Shown here one piece after another: positions 7,561 through 15,060 of a stretch of DNA of 45,088 bases. The notes beneath the pieces are model-generated. The model worked only from the letters and a program-made list of their open reading frames with translations, was not told the DNA's origin and ran no database searches. Position numbers and translations under genes: made by a program. The DNA is from DASRPD01 sp035646535 (lineage in GTDB: Bacteria; Actinomycetota; Acidimicrobiia; IMCC26256; JANYLB01), in the NCBI GenBank assembly GCA_035646535.1, contig DASRPD010000080.1, positions 1-45,088 of the forward strand, given 5' to 3'. Numbering within the stretch: position 1 is the first letter of the stretch; the number at the start of each line of letters is the position of its first letter.

Positions 7561-8727
7561 GTGGCGTCGCTGCTGGTCACGAACGACTTCCCCCCCAAGA
7601 TCGGCGGGATCCAGTCGTACCTCTACGAGCTGTGGCGGCGACTGCCCGACGCGACCGTGCTGACGACGAGCTATGACGGCGCCGAGGACTTCGATGCGGC
7701 TCAGCCGTTCCGGGTCGAGCGCGTGCGCGAGCGAGTGCTCATGCCCAAGCCTGGGCTCGCCGGGCGCATCGACGACCTCGCGCGCGAGGTTGGCGCGTCC
7801 GTCGTGTTCGTGGACCCGATGCTGCCGCTCGGGTTGGTCGGGCGGTCGCTCCGGGCCGCGCCGTACTTCGTGGTCGCGCACGGCGCGGAGATCACCCTGC
7901 CGGGCCACCTCCCCGGATCGAACCTGCTCGCCCGGTCGGTGCTGCGTGGCGCGGCCGGTGTCATCGCCGGCGGTCGCTACCCGGCTCGCGAAGCCGTCCG
8001 CGCCGCCGGCCGCGACGTGGCCGGGCTCGTCATCCCTCCGGGTGTCGACGTCGATCGGTTTCGACCCGTCGAACCCGACGCCGTGGCCGAGCTCCGTCGT
8101 CATTTCGGCTTCGATCCCGCCCGCCCGCTGATCCTCGGTGCGAGTCGGCTCGTGCCGCGCAAGGGTTTCGACGTGATCATCGACGCGGTGGCGGGTCTCG
8201 ACCGGTCGGTCCAGCTGGCGATCTCGGGAGCCGGACGCGACCGGGCTCGCCTCGTTGCGCGTGTCGGCCGCCGTGGTCTCGGCGATCGGGTGCGGTTCCT
8301 CGGTCGGACGCCCGACGCAGGTCTCGCCGGGCTGTACGGCTGCGCGGATGTGTTCGCGATGGCGTGTCGCGACCGCTGGTTCGGTCTGGAGGCCGAGGGC
8401 TTCGGCATCGTGTTCTTGGAGGCTGGCGCGTGCGGTGTCCCCTCGGTCGCGGGTCGCAGCGGCGGCTCCCACGAAGCCGTGATCGACGGTGAGACCGGCA
8501 TCGTCGTCGATCCCCGTTCGGTGACCGAGGTGCGCCACGCGCTGGACCGCCTGCTGACAGACGACGGGCTCCGTCGGCGCCAGGGCGCGACTGCCCGGGT
8601 TCGAGCCGCCGCCGAGTTCTCCTACGACCACCTCGCCGCCCGGCTGGCGCCGATAGCCGATGGCAACTTCGACACTCTCGGGTCGTTTTGCGCCCGGGAC
8701 CCGTCGGCGGGGCCGGAGGATCGGTAG
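7561..8727 (+). CDS. pimB: GT4 glycosyltransferase, PimB'-like phosphatidylinositol mannosyltransferase
   Basis: 388 residues with the GT-B fold. The N-terminus (LVTNDFPPKIGGIQSYL, residues 4-20) is the hallmark of the PimB'/MgtA group of GDP-mannose-dependent enzymes that mannosylate phosphatidylinositol mannoside at the inner membrane face. The C-terminal half has the GT4 nucleotide-sugar motif: E-x-EGFGIVFLEAG (about residues 278-291), with GASRLVPRKGFD at about 198. GTG 7561 is chosen because a -10 hexamer lies six bases upstream. The following genes match the order around M. tuberculosis Rv2188c, which strengthens the call. A related GT4 role such as glucuronolipid mannosylation is possible. 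Confidence 0.78.
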   Translation: MASLLVTNDFPPKIGGIQSYLYELWRRLPDATVLTTSYDGAEDFDAAQPFRVERVRERVLMPKPGLAGRIDDLAREVGASVVFVDPMLPLGLVGRSLRAAPYFVVAHGAEITLPGHLPGSNLLARSVLRGAAGVIAGGRYPAREAVRAAGRDVAGLVIPPGVDVDRFRPVEPDAVAELRRHFGFDPARPLILGASRLVPRKGFDVIIDAVAGLDRSVQLAISGAGRDRARLVARVGRRGLGDRVRFLGRTPDAGLAGLYGCADVFAMACRDRWFGLEAEGFGIVFLEAGACGVPSVAGRSGGSHEAVIDGETGIVVDPRSVTEVRHALDRLLTDDGLRRRQGATARVRAAAEFSYDHLAARLAPIADGNFDTLGSFCARDPSAGPEDR

Positions 8728-8740
8728 CCTCGCGTCTCGC

Positions 8741-9226
8741 ATGCCGGAGCAGGGTCGAGCGATCATCGCGAGCGCCTGGGTCGCCAACGGACTGTTCGCG
8801 GCCACCGCGGTGCCTGTCGCGTTCGGAGTCGACGCCTTCGCCGTGGCCGCGCTCGTCGTCGCCGCGGCGCTGTTCCTCGTTGCGCTCGGGGTGTGGATCT
8901 ACGCGTTGGCACTCGGACTCGTTCGCAGCGCCCGAGGTGACAACGTGGCCGTCGCCAACTTGTTCCTGCTCCAGGGTTCGGTGCCGTCGGTGGTCCGCCG
9001 GCAGCTGTTCTCGGCGCTCGCGGTGTCGGTCCTCATCGGGCTCGCGACCGCCGCGCGCGCCCCTGCCGGGCTGATGGTCCCTATGCTCCCTCTCGGTCTG
9101 GCCGGCATGTGGGCCGCCCGCTACGGGACGTTCCCGCAGCGGGGGGTGGCCCCGAACGGGCCGGCGCGTTCGAACGCGGCGCATCGCGCCGCGGGAAGGA
9201 GAGACCGTGGCCGAGCAAGCACATGA
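8741..9226 (+). CDS. small integral membrane protein, unknown function
   Basis: 161 residues from ATG 8741, 13 bp after the pimB'-like stop. Hydrophobic segments lie at about residues 8-27, 31-55, 82-100 and 104-124, so three or four membrane passes; the C-terminal 40 residues are Arg/Ala/Gly-rich and probably cytoplasmic. Its last 20 bases overlap the next gene. It occupies the place of a small uncharacterised gene next to the SRPBCC and ArsA-like genes in mycobacteria (Rv2186c region, from memory). No catalytic motif seen. Confidence 0.7.
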   Translation: MPEQGRAIIASAWVANGLFAATAVPVAFGVDAFAVAALVVAAALFLVALGVWIYALALGLVRSARGDNVAVANLFLLQGSVPSVVRRQLFSALAVSVLIGLATAARAPAGLMVPMLPLGLAGMWAARYGTFPQRGVAPNGPARSNAAHRAAGRRDRGRAST

Positions 9227-9653
9227 GCAGATCCGGGTCGAGGCATCGCCCGGGCGCTGCTACGAGGTCGCGATCGATTTCGAGCGGTACCCGGATTGGG
9301 CCAAGGACGTGAAGCAGGCGACGGTGGTGGCCCGTGACGGCGAGGGTCGTGGTGACAAGGTCGAATACCGCGTCGCCGGGCTCGGCAAGAGCATCCACTA
9401 CACGTTGCAGTATGACTTCGGCGACGCGCCGGCCAGCTTCTCTTGGCGGCTCCTCGAGGGTGACATGCTGCGCAAGCTCGACGGGACCTACCGTTTCGAA
9501 GCCGACGGCGACGCCACGCTCGTCTCCTATGACCTCGTCATCGATCTCTCGGCGCCGTTGCCCGGCCTCATCAAGCGCAGGGCTACAGGCAAGATCATGG
9601 GCACGGCGCTTCGCGAGCTGAAGAAGGAGATCGAGCGAAGGGCAGCGACGTGA
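9207..9653 (+). CDS. SRPBCC-family (polyketide cyclase/START-like) protein
   Basis: 148 residues with the helix-grip pattern: an N-terminal strand followed by IDFERYPDWAKDVK (about 27-40), a central beta-sheet and a long C-terminal amphipathic helix. Such proteins bind hydrophobic ligands in a deep cavity. GTG 9207 has AAGGAG five bases before it. It overlaps the membrane-protein gene upstream and its stop overlaps the ATPase start by four bases (GTGA), so the three are translationally coupled. The neighbour order resembles Rv2185c (TB16.3) followed by Rv2184c. A lipid-carrier role tied to lipoglycan or envelope lipid metabolism is a guess. Confidence 0.82.
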   Translation: MAEQAHEQIRVEASPGRCYEVAIDFERYPDWAKDVKQATVVARDGEGRGDKVEYRVAGLGKSIHYTLQYDFGDAPASFSWRLLEGDMLRKLDGTYRFEADGDATLVSYDLVIDLSAPLPGLIKRRATGKIMGTALRELKKEIERRAAT

Positions 9654-10834
9654 CCCGTGTCCTGCTGTTCACGGGAAAGGGTGGGGTCGGCAAGACGACA
9701 GTCGCGGCGGCAACGGCCGCCCGCGTCGCCGCCGGTGGCGCCCGGACGGTCGTGTGTTCCACCGATCCCGCGCACTCGCTCGGTGACGCGTACGGCTTGG
9801 AGCTGAGTGACGACGTCCAGCTCATCGCGCCCCGCCTCGCGGCCGTCCAGCTCGATGCGCGACGGCGCCTCGAAGAGACGTGGGACGCGGTGCGCGACTA
9901 CCTGGTTGCTCTGTTCGACTGGGCCGGCGCGGCACCGGTCGAGGCCGAGGAGCTCGCGGTCGTCCCGGGTCTGGACGAGGTGTTCGCGCTCGCCGACATC
10001 AAGCAATTCGCCGACTCTGGTGACTACGACGTCGTCGTCGTCGATTGCGCCCCCACCGCGGAGACGCTGCGGATGCTCTCGCTCCCCGACGTGCTCGGTT
10101 GGTACATGGACCGGGTCTTTCCGACCCAGCGCCGAGTAACGCGCACCGTGCGGCCGTTGCTGGCGCGGGTCCTGAGCATGCCGATCGCGTCGGAAGGTGT
10201 GTTCTCGGCCGTCCATGATTTCGCTCAGCGGCTCGACGGTGTGCGCGATCTGCTCACCGACGCCGATCAGACGAGTGCCCGGATCGTCGTCAATGCCGAG
10301 CGCATGGTGGTAGCCGAAGCCCGACGGATGTTCACCTATCTCCACCTCTTCGGGTACCACGTCGACGCCGTCATCGCGAATCGCCTCTTGCCTGCAGCGG
10401 TCTCTGACCCGTGGTTCGACGAGTGGCGCGCGGTGCAGGCCGGTCACCTCGAGACGATCGACGCCGCCTTTGCACCGGTGCCGGTGCTCACCGCCGAGCT
10501 CGCTCCGGGCGAGCTGATCGGCCTGGATCGTCTCGCCGGCCTTGCGGTGGAGCTGTACGGCGACATCGACCCCGCGGCCCGGCTCGCGAGTGTCGACCCA
10601 CTGCGCATCGAGTCGGTGGGTGACACGCTCGTGTTGTCGATGCCGCTACCGGGGGCGACCCGGGGGGAGCTCGAGCTGGGCCGTCACGATGACGAGCTGC
10701 TGCTCGCAGTCGGCTCACACCGACGCGCGGTCAGCCTGCCCGACAGCCTGGCGCGGCGCGAGGTGGGGGGCGCCCGATTCGAGGGCGACCGATTGGAAGT
10801 GGCGTTCGTGAACGGCGCGGGAGGTCGGTTGTGA
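9650..10834 (+). CDS. ArsA/GET3-family ATPase
   Basis: 394 residues. Deviant Walker A GKGGVGKT at residues 9-16, switch-type STDPAHSLGDAYG at about 37-49, and Walker B-like VVVDCAPTAETLR at about 128-140 are characteristic of ArsA/Get3 ATPases. The C-terminus has a beta-rich extension (about 315-394) like an alpha-crystallin/HSP20 domain seen in actinobacterial homologues. There are no arsenic-resistance genes nearby, so an arsenite pump role is unlikely; the family also handles hydrophobic protein segments. Coupled by 4-bp overlaps to the SRPBCC gene before and the small acidic gene after, matching the mycobacterial pimB'-region order. Confidence 0.87.
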   Translation: MTRVLLFTGKGGVGKTTVAAATAARVAAGGARTVVCSTDPAHSLGDAYGLELSDDVQLIAPRLAAVQLDARRRLEETWDAVRDYLVALFDWAGAAPVEAEELAVVPGLDEVFALADIKQFADSGDYDVVVVDCAPTAETLRMLSLPDVLGWYMDRVFPTQRRVTRTVRPLLARVLSMPIASEGVFSAVHDFAQRLDGVRDLLTDADQTSARIVVNAERMVVAEARRMFTYLHLFGYHVDAVIANRLLPAAVSDPWFDEWRAVQAGHLETIDAAFAPVPVLTAELAPGELIGLDRLAGLAVELYGDIDPAARLASVDPLRIESVGDTLVLSMPLPGATRGELELGRHDDELLLAVGSHRRAVSLPDSLARREVGGARFEGDRLEVAFVNGAGGRL

Positions 10835-11235
10835 CGTCGCAGGATCCAGACGAGGGCCGACACAACCCGCTGTTCGCGGTTGACCCCGAGGCCGCGCCCC
10901 GGATCGGCGACACAGCCTCCGTCGACGAATTGGGCGACGCCGGCCGCGAGCGCGCAGAGTCCGAACATTCTGACCCCCTCGCGGGTGCGGCCGGCTCCGC
11001 CGTCGGCCCCTTGCTCGGGGCGCTCGAGGAGGCGGGCCCCGAGGCGGCCGAGCACCTCGTGAATGCAGCCCACGAGCTCACCCTCGCCGTCAAGGTGGTT
11101 GTCGATGCTCTCGAACGAGGGCTGGCGGAACAGCGTGAGGCCCTCACGGGTGAAGTCCCGAGCGCACGGCCGCCGGCCGGCACGCGCGCGCCCGGTCGGG
11201 CGCGAAGCGGCGTGCGTCGGATCGACGTGGAATGA
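10831..11235 (+). CDS. small acidic hypothetical protein
   Basis: 134 residues starting at GTG 10831, overlapping the ATPase stop by four bases. Composition is acidic with Ala/Glu-rich stretches predicted to form helices (about 55-98), and a basic Pro/Arg/Gly tail at 108-134. No conserved catalytic motif is visible. Similar small genes sit between ArsA-like ATPase and sugar-kinase genes in other actinobacteria (possibly DUF5304-like, low certainty). Its coupling suggests a partner of the ATPase. Confidence 0.65.
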   Translation: MTSQDPDEGRHNPLFAVDPEAAPRIGDTASVDELGDAGRERAESEHSDPLAGAAGSAVGPLLGALEEAGPEAAEHLVNAAHELTLAVKVVVDALERGLAEQREALTGEVPSARPPAGTRAPGRARSGVRRIDVE

Positions 11236-11239
11236 GCGG

Positions 11240-12196
11240 GTGACCCGACCGACGATCGGGCTTGACATCGGTGGCACGAACCTGCGCGCCGCGGTCGTCG
11301 ATCGGGATGGTGTCGTGCTCACACACCGTCGAGAGGTCTCGGCCGGTGCATGGGAGCCGATGCGCGGCCACATTCTCGAGGTCATCGCGGCGCTGCGGGC
11401 CGAACATGACGTCGCCGCGGTCGGGATCGGCGCGGCCGGCCTCGTCGATCGAGACGGTGTGATTCGCTACGCGCCCAACGTGCCGGGATTCCTGAACACC
11501 CCGGTGCGGTCCGAGATCGAGGAGGCGATCGGTCTCCCGACCATCGTCGAGAACGACGCCAACGCGGCCGCCTGGGGTGAGCTCACACACGGCGCGGCTC
11601 GCGGTGCCGACGACGCACTGATCATCACGCTCGGCACCGGTGTCGGTGGCGGCATCGTGTCCGGCGGGCGGCTGCTGCGCGGTGCGAACAGCTTTGGCGG
11701 TGAGATCGGCCACTTCACGGTGGACGTCGACGGGCCGATGTGCGCGTGTGGCGAGCCGGGCCACTGGGAAGCGCTTGCCTCGGGGACCGCGCTCGGCCGT
11801 ATGGCGCGAGACGCCGCCGCAGCCGGAACGGCTCCTGCGGTGCTCGCCGCGGCCGGCGGCCGCGTCGATGCGGTCACGGGAATCCACGTGTCCGACGCGG
11901 CGCGCCATGGCGCACCCGACGCGCTCGCGCTCGTGACGCGCTACGCCGAGTACGTCGCCCTCGGGCTCATCGGACTCGCGAACATCTTGGACCCCGAGAT
12001 CGTGGTCGTGTCCGGCGGGCTCATCGCGGAAGGTGAGATGCTCCTCGGACCGGTCCGGAGCTCCTTCGCGGATCGGATCGAAGGCACGGCATATCGGCCG
12101 ACGCCGCCAATCGTCGTCGCGGAGCTGGGCGACACCGCCGGTACCGTCGGCGCGGCGATGATCGCCCGGAGCCTGGTGCAAGGATCGGGCGCGTGA
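11240..12196 (+). CDS. ROK-family sugar kinase (glucokinase-like)
   Basis: 318 residues from GTG 11240. The ATP-binding loop LDIGGTNLR (residues 8-16), the sugar-binding segment ENDANAAAWGE with catalytic Asp (about 105-115) and TLGTGVGGGIV (about 130-140) are all present. The ROK zinc/structural motif is altered: CACGEPGHWE replaces the usual C-x-CG-x2-GC-x-E, so the third Cys is His. It would phosphorylate glucose or a related hexose with ATP. The gene starts 4 bp after the small acidic gene and overlaps the LLM oxidoreductase start by four bases (GTGA). Confidence 0.85.
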   Translation: MTRPTIGLDIGGTNLRAAVVDRDGVVLTHRREVSAGAWEPMRGHILEVIAALRAEHDVAAVGIGAAGLVDRDGVIRYAPNVPGFLNTPVRSEIEEAIGLPTIVENDANAAAWGELTHGAARGADDALIITLGTGVGGGIVSGGRLLRGANSFGGEIGHFTVDVDGPMCACGEPGHWEALASGTALGRMARDAAAAGTAPAVLAAAGGRVDAVTGIHVSDAARHGAPDALALVTRYAEYVALGLIGLANILDPEIVVVSGGLIAEGEMLLGPVRSSFADRIEGTAYRPTPPIVVAELGDTAGTVGAAMIARSLVQGSGA

Positions 12197-13065
12197 CCCG
12201 TGTCGGGATCACCCTGCCGTCGTTCCGCGAGGACCCCGACATCCCGATCGCGGTGGCGGTCGCGGCCGACGCCGCCGGGTTGGACGGCGTGTTCGCGTAC
12301 GACCACCTGTTTCGCGTCGCTCGCGACGGCACGCGCCGACCGGCACTGGAATGCACGACGCTGCTCGCCGCGACCGCGGTCGAGACCGAGCGAGTGGAGC
12401 TCGGCACCCTCGCGCTGCGCGCCTCGCTGCGACCCGCGGCGACCCTGGCGGTGGCGCTCGACACCCTTCAGCGCATCGCCGGGCCGCGCCTCGTCGCCAC
12501 CATCGGCGCAGGAGACGGCGAGAGCCGGCAGGAAAACGAGTCCTACGGCCTCGGGTTCGGGACGCTGACCGGGCGTGTCGAGCGGCTCGGCGCGACGACC
12601 GCCGCGCTCGCCGGCCGCGGGTATCCGGTGTGGGTAGGCGGCAGCGCACGTCATGTCGGTGCCGTCGCGGCCCGGGCCGACGGCTGGAACCGCTGGGGTG
12701 TCGACCCGGCGACGTTCGCGACCGAGCTCGCGTCGGTGCGTGGTCTCGCGGTCGAGGCTCATCGCGCACCCGAGGCGATCACGCCATCATGGGGTGGGCT
12801 CGTCGTGCTCGCCGCAACCGACAGGCAGGCCGAGGAGAAAGCGGGCCGACTGGATGCCGGGCCCGACGTGCTCGTCGGGGGCGTGGATCGGCTCGTCGCG
12901 GGCCTGGGTGCCTACGTCGACGCGGGGGCCGACTGGGTCATCGTCGGTCCGCTCGACTCGTCGGATCCGGAGAACGCGACGCGCCTCGGCGAGGTCGTCA
13001 GCCGGCTGGCCGACCGCTCACCGCGGGATGGTGACTCGGGAGCAGGAGCCGCGCCGCCACGTTGA
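12193..13065 (+). CDS. LLM-class (luciferase-like) flavin/F420-dependent oxidoreductase
   Basis: 290 residues of the bacterial luciferase TIM-barrel type: N-terminal GITLPSFRE, VFAYDHLFR (about 34-42), ELGTLALRASLRPAATLA (about 76-93), PVWVGGSARHVGAVAARADGWN (about 150) and the terminal GADWVIVGP. Actinobacterial members mostly use F420. GTG 12193 overlaps the kinase stop. Its 3' end overlaps the convergent TetR gene by 68 bp, so transcription of one may interfere with the other. The mycobacterial steroid cluster also contains an LLM protein (Rv3520c), but this one is coupled to the kinase operon, so a steroid role is not claimed. Confidence 0.85.
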   Translation: MTRVGITLPSFREDPDIPIAVAVAADAAGLDGVFAYDHLFRVARDGTRRPALECTTLLAATAVETERVELGTLALRASLRPAATLAVALDTLQRIAGPRLVATIGAGDGESRQENESYGLGFGTLTGRVERLGATTAALAGRGYPVWVGGSARHVGAVAARADGWNRWGVDPATFATELASVRGLAVEAHRAPEAITPSWGGLVVLAATDRQAEEKAGRLDAGPDVLVGGVDRLVAGLGAYVDAGADWVIVGPLDSSDPENATRLGEVVSRLADRSPRDGDSGAGAAPPR

Positions 13066-13741
13066 GGTCATGGCGCACTCCGGCGCGGTCGAGCTTGCCC
13101 GCGACCCAGGCGATCATCACCGAGAACCACACGTGCCCCAGCGTACGCAGCACCTCGTCGAGGTCGTCCGACGAGCCGGGTCCCGTTGCCGCCAATTGCT
13201 CGGTCCCGGCTCTCCCCACGTCCGATCGAGCCGCGTCCGATCGACCCACGTCCGATCGACCCACGTCCGGTCCTATCGCGTCGGCGAGCATGGACCGCTG
13301 ACGGGATTCGACCGCGCTCACTGCCGTCGCGGCCTCCGGGTCGGTCGACGAGAGGGCAGTGACCATCGCGGCAGCGAGGCGAGGCTCGCGCGCGAGCGCC
13401 GACATCGCCCGGTCCAACACGTTGGCCACTCGCTCCGCGGGCGTGTCGCCGCGCGGCGGTCGGCGGTGCAGCGTCGACGCCAGCGTGTCGGCCTGGTCGG
13501 CGAGCACGGCCACGAGGAGCTGGTCCTTTGAGGAGTAGTGGCGGTACAGGGTGCCGAGCGCGACCTGGGCGTGACGTGCCACCGCGCGCATGTGCACCGC
13601 CTCGTACCCGCCCGCGGCGGCGAGCGCGGCGGCGGCGCCGAGGAGCCGTTCGCGTCGGGCCGCGGTCTCGGCGGCCCGACCCGCGCCGTCTCCGTCGGTC
13701 GTCGCTCGGGCATCGGGCCGGCTGTGTCCCACGGTGGACAT
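12998..13741 (-). CDS. TetR-family repressor, KstR-like
   Basis: 247 residues. The helix-turn-helix region (RERLLGAAAALAAAGGYEAVHMRAVARHAQVALGTLYRHYSSKDQLL, about residues 29-75) closely follows the KstR pattern, the repressor of cholesterol degradation in mycobacteria and rhodococci. A KstR-type operator lies just upstream at 13778-13791 and two more at steroid-type genes (18355, 24025), suggesting autoregulation and control of the island. ATG 13741 is eight bases from a -10 hexamer (TACCGT, plus-strand 13750-13755). A 15-bp minisatellite inserts repeated GRSDV units at about 156-175. TetR family certain; KstR orthology is inferred. Confidence 0.8.
   Translation of the reverse strand: MSTVGHSRPDARATTDGDGAGRAAETAARRERLLGAAAALAAAGGYEAVHMRAVARHAQVALGTLYRHYSSKDQLLVAVLADQADTLASTLHRRPPRGDTPAERVANVLDRAMSALAREPRLAAAMVTALSSTDPEAATAVSAVESRQRSMLADAIGPDVGRSDVGRSDAARSDVGRAGTEQLAATGPGSSDDLDEVLRTLGHVWFSVMIAWVAGKLDRAGVRHDLNVAARLLLPSHHPAVSGRPAG
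13215..13274. repeat. 15-bp tandem repeat, four units, inside the TetR gene
   Basis: Units CCCACGTCCGATCGA (13215), GCCGCGTCCGATCGA (13230), CCCACGTCCGATCGA (13245) and a diverged CCCACGTCCGGTCCT (13260) follow without gaps. They are in frame with the repressor and encode the pentapeptide GRSDV or close variants, so copy number could change without loss of frame. Confidence 0.9.
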
Positions 13742-13777
13742 GGAGCGCCACGGTATCCGGCGCGGCGGACCGCCGGC

Positions 13778-13791
13778 TAGAACCGGTATCA
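13778..13791. promoter_or_regulatory. KstR-like operator between repressor and nitronate-monooxygenase-like gene
   Basis: TAGAACCGGTATCA matches the KstR consensus TNNAACNNGTTNNA with one mismatch (GTA for GTT). It sits between the divergent TetR gene (start 13741) and the flavoenzyme gene (start 13855), three bases before a -10-like TATCAT at 13794-13799 of the latter and about 22 bases upstream of the repressor's own -10. This is where a self-regulating repressor would bind. Confidence 0.65.
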
Positions 13792-13854
13792 GCTATCATG
13801 CCTGCACCCCGGCGATGCTCACCACGCCCGCCGGCGACGAGGGGAGCCGCCGCC

Positions 13855-14982
13855 ATGCACACCCGGGTCTGTGACGAGATGGGAATCGAGTTCCCGATCT
13901 TCGCCTTCAGCCATTGCCGCGATGTCGTCGCCGCGGTCAGCCGCGCCGGGGGAGTCGGCGTTCTCGGTGCGCTGTACTTCACCCCCGACGAGCTCGAGAT
14001 CGAGCTCGACTGGATCGACGAGCACGTCGACGGCAAGCCCTACGGCATCGATCTCGTCATGCCGGCGACGCTGCTCGACGCCGCCCGGGGCGCCGACGCC
14101 GACGCGGGTGACCTCGAAGCCGACCTCGAGCAGATGATCCCGGCCGGCCACCGCGACTTCGTCGAGAAGGTGCTGGCCGACCACGGCGTACCGCCCCTCC
14201 CCGATGACGCGGAGCGCACCCACCACCTCCTGGGCTGGACCGACACCACGGGCCGAGCCCAGCTGGACGTCGCGCTCGAGCACCCGGCCAAGCTGTTGGT
14301 CAACGCACTCGGCCCTCCCCCCGCCGACGTCGTCGACAAGGCTCACGATCACGGGATGAAGGTCGCGGCGCTGGCGAGCGCGGCGCGCCACGCCTTGAAG
14401 CACGAGGCGAACGGCGTCGACTACATCGTCGCCCAGGGCACCGAGGCGGGGGGCCACACCGGCGAGATCTCCTCGATGGTGCTCTGGCCGGAGGTGATCG
14501 ACGCCGTCGGTCCTGACACTGCCGTGCTCGCGGCGGGGGGGATCGGCCGCGGGAGTCAGGTCGCGGCCGCGCTCGCGATGGGTGCGCAGGGCGTGTGGAC
14601 GGGCTCGCTGTGGCTGACTGTCGCCGAGGCCGACACCCGGCCGATGGCGCTGGAGAAGATGCTCGCCGCGGGATCGGCCGACACGGTGCGCTCCCGGGTG
14701 CTCACCGGTAAGCCGGCCCGTCAGCTCCGTACCGACTGGACCGAGGCGTTCGAGGCAGAGGACTCGCCCGGCTATCTGCCGATGCCGCTGCAGTTCATGT
14801 TGGTGAGCGACGCGATGTCGCGGATCGAACGGGCGCAGAACCAGGAGCTGTCGGGCTTCCCCGTCGGCCAGATCGTGGGCACCATGAACCAAGTTCGCTC
14901 GACGCGTGACGTCATGTTCGATCTCGTCAGCGAGTGCGCCGACGCCACCGAACGTCTCCGCGGAGCGATGGCGATCGACTAG
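13855..14982 (+). CDS. nitronate monooxygenase/2-nitropropane dioxygenase-family flavoenzyme
   Basis: 375 residues, FMN-dependent TIM barrel. Family features: an N-terminal EFPIFAFSHCRDVVAAVSRAGGVGVLGA (about 11-38), QGTEAGGHTGEISSMVLWPEV (about 197-217, with the catalytic-type His) and AAGGIGRGSQVAAALAMGAQGV (about 228-249, phosphate of FMN). ATG 13855 has GAGGGGAG about nine bases upstream, and the leader begins near a -10 beside a KstR-like operator. Mycobacterial KstR/KstR2 regulons include family members such as IpdC (Rv3553), which acts on C/D-ring CoA esters, so a reductase role on steroid-derived CoA thioesters is more likely than nitroalkane oxidation (inference). Confidence 0.82.
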   Translation: MHTRVCDEMGIEFPIFAFSHCRDVVAAVSRAGGVGVLGALYFTPDELEIELDWIDEHVDGKPYGIDLVMPATLLDAARGADADAGDLEADLEQMIPAGHRDFVEKVLADHGVPPLPDDAERTHHLLGWTDTTGRAQLDVALEHPAKLLVNALGPPPADVVDKAHDHGMKVAALASAARHALKHEANGVDYIVAQGTEAGGHTGEISSMVLWPEVIDAVGPDTAVLAAGGIGRGSQVAAALAMGAQGVWTGSLWLTVAEADTRPMALEKMLAAGSADTVRSRVLTGKPARQLRTDWTEAFEAEDSPGYLPMPLQFMLVSDAMSRIERAQNQELSGFPVGQIVGTMNQVRSTRDVMFDLVSECADATERLRGAMAID

Positions 14983-15000
14983 CCGCCGCAGCGCCGGCAC

Positions 15001-15060
15001 CCCCGTTCCGGTCACGTTTCGCGTTGCCAGCCAACCGAGCTGCTGACCGGAACGTGGGGG
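15001..15060. repeat. palindromic dispersed repeat, copy 1, between convergent genes
   Basis: The element begins with CCCCGTTCCGGTCA and ends with its near-complement TGACCGGAACGTGGGGG, giving a 14-bp stem. Inside, GTTGCCAGCCAAC can form a small second hairpin. It fills the gap between the stops of the flavoenzyme (14982, plus) and thioesterase (15061, minus) genes. A second copy at 44485-44542 lies in inverse orientation and differs at only a few positions. A bidirectional terminator or REP-like element fits. Confidence 0.85.

Noticed and set aside
9650..10834. Arsenic resistance operon
   Set aside because: The ATPase has ArsA motifs, but no ArsB/Acr3, ArsC, ArsR or ArsD neighbours exist and the gene order is that of the mycobacterial pimB' region.
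13416..13429. Further KstR-like core AACACGTT inside the repressor coding sequence
   Set aside because: The outer arms fit poorly (last base C), it lies mid-gene with no promoter near, and codon choice (N-V-L) explains the bases.
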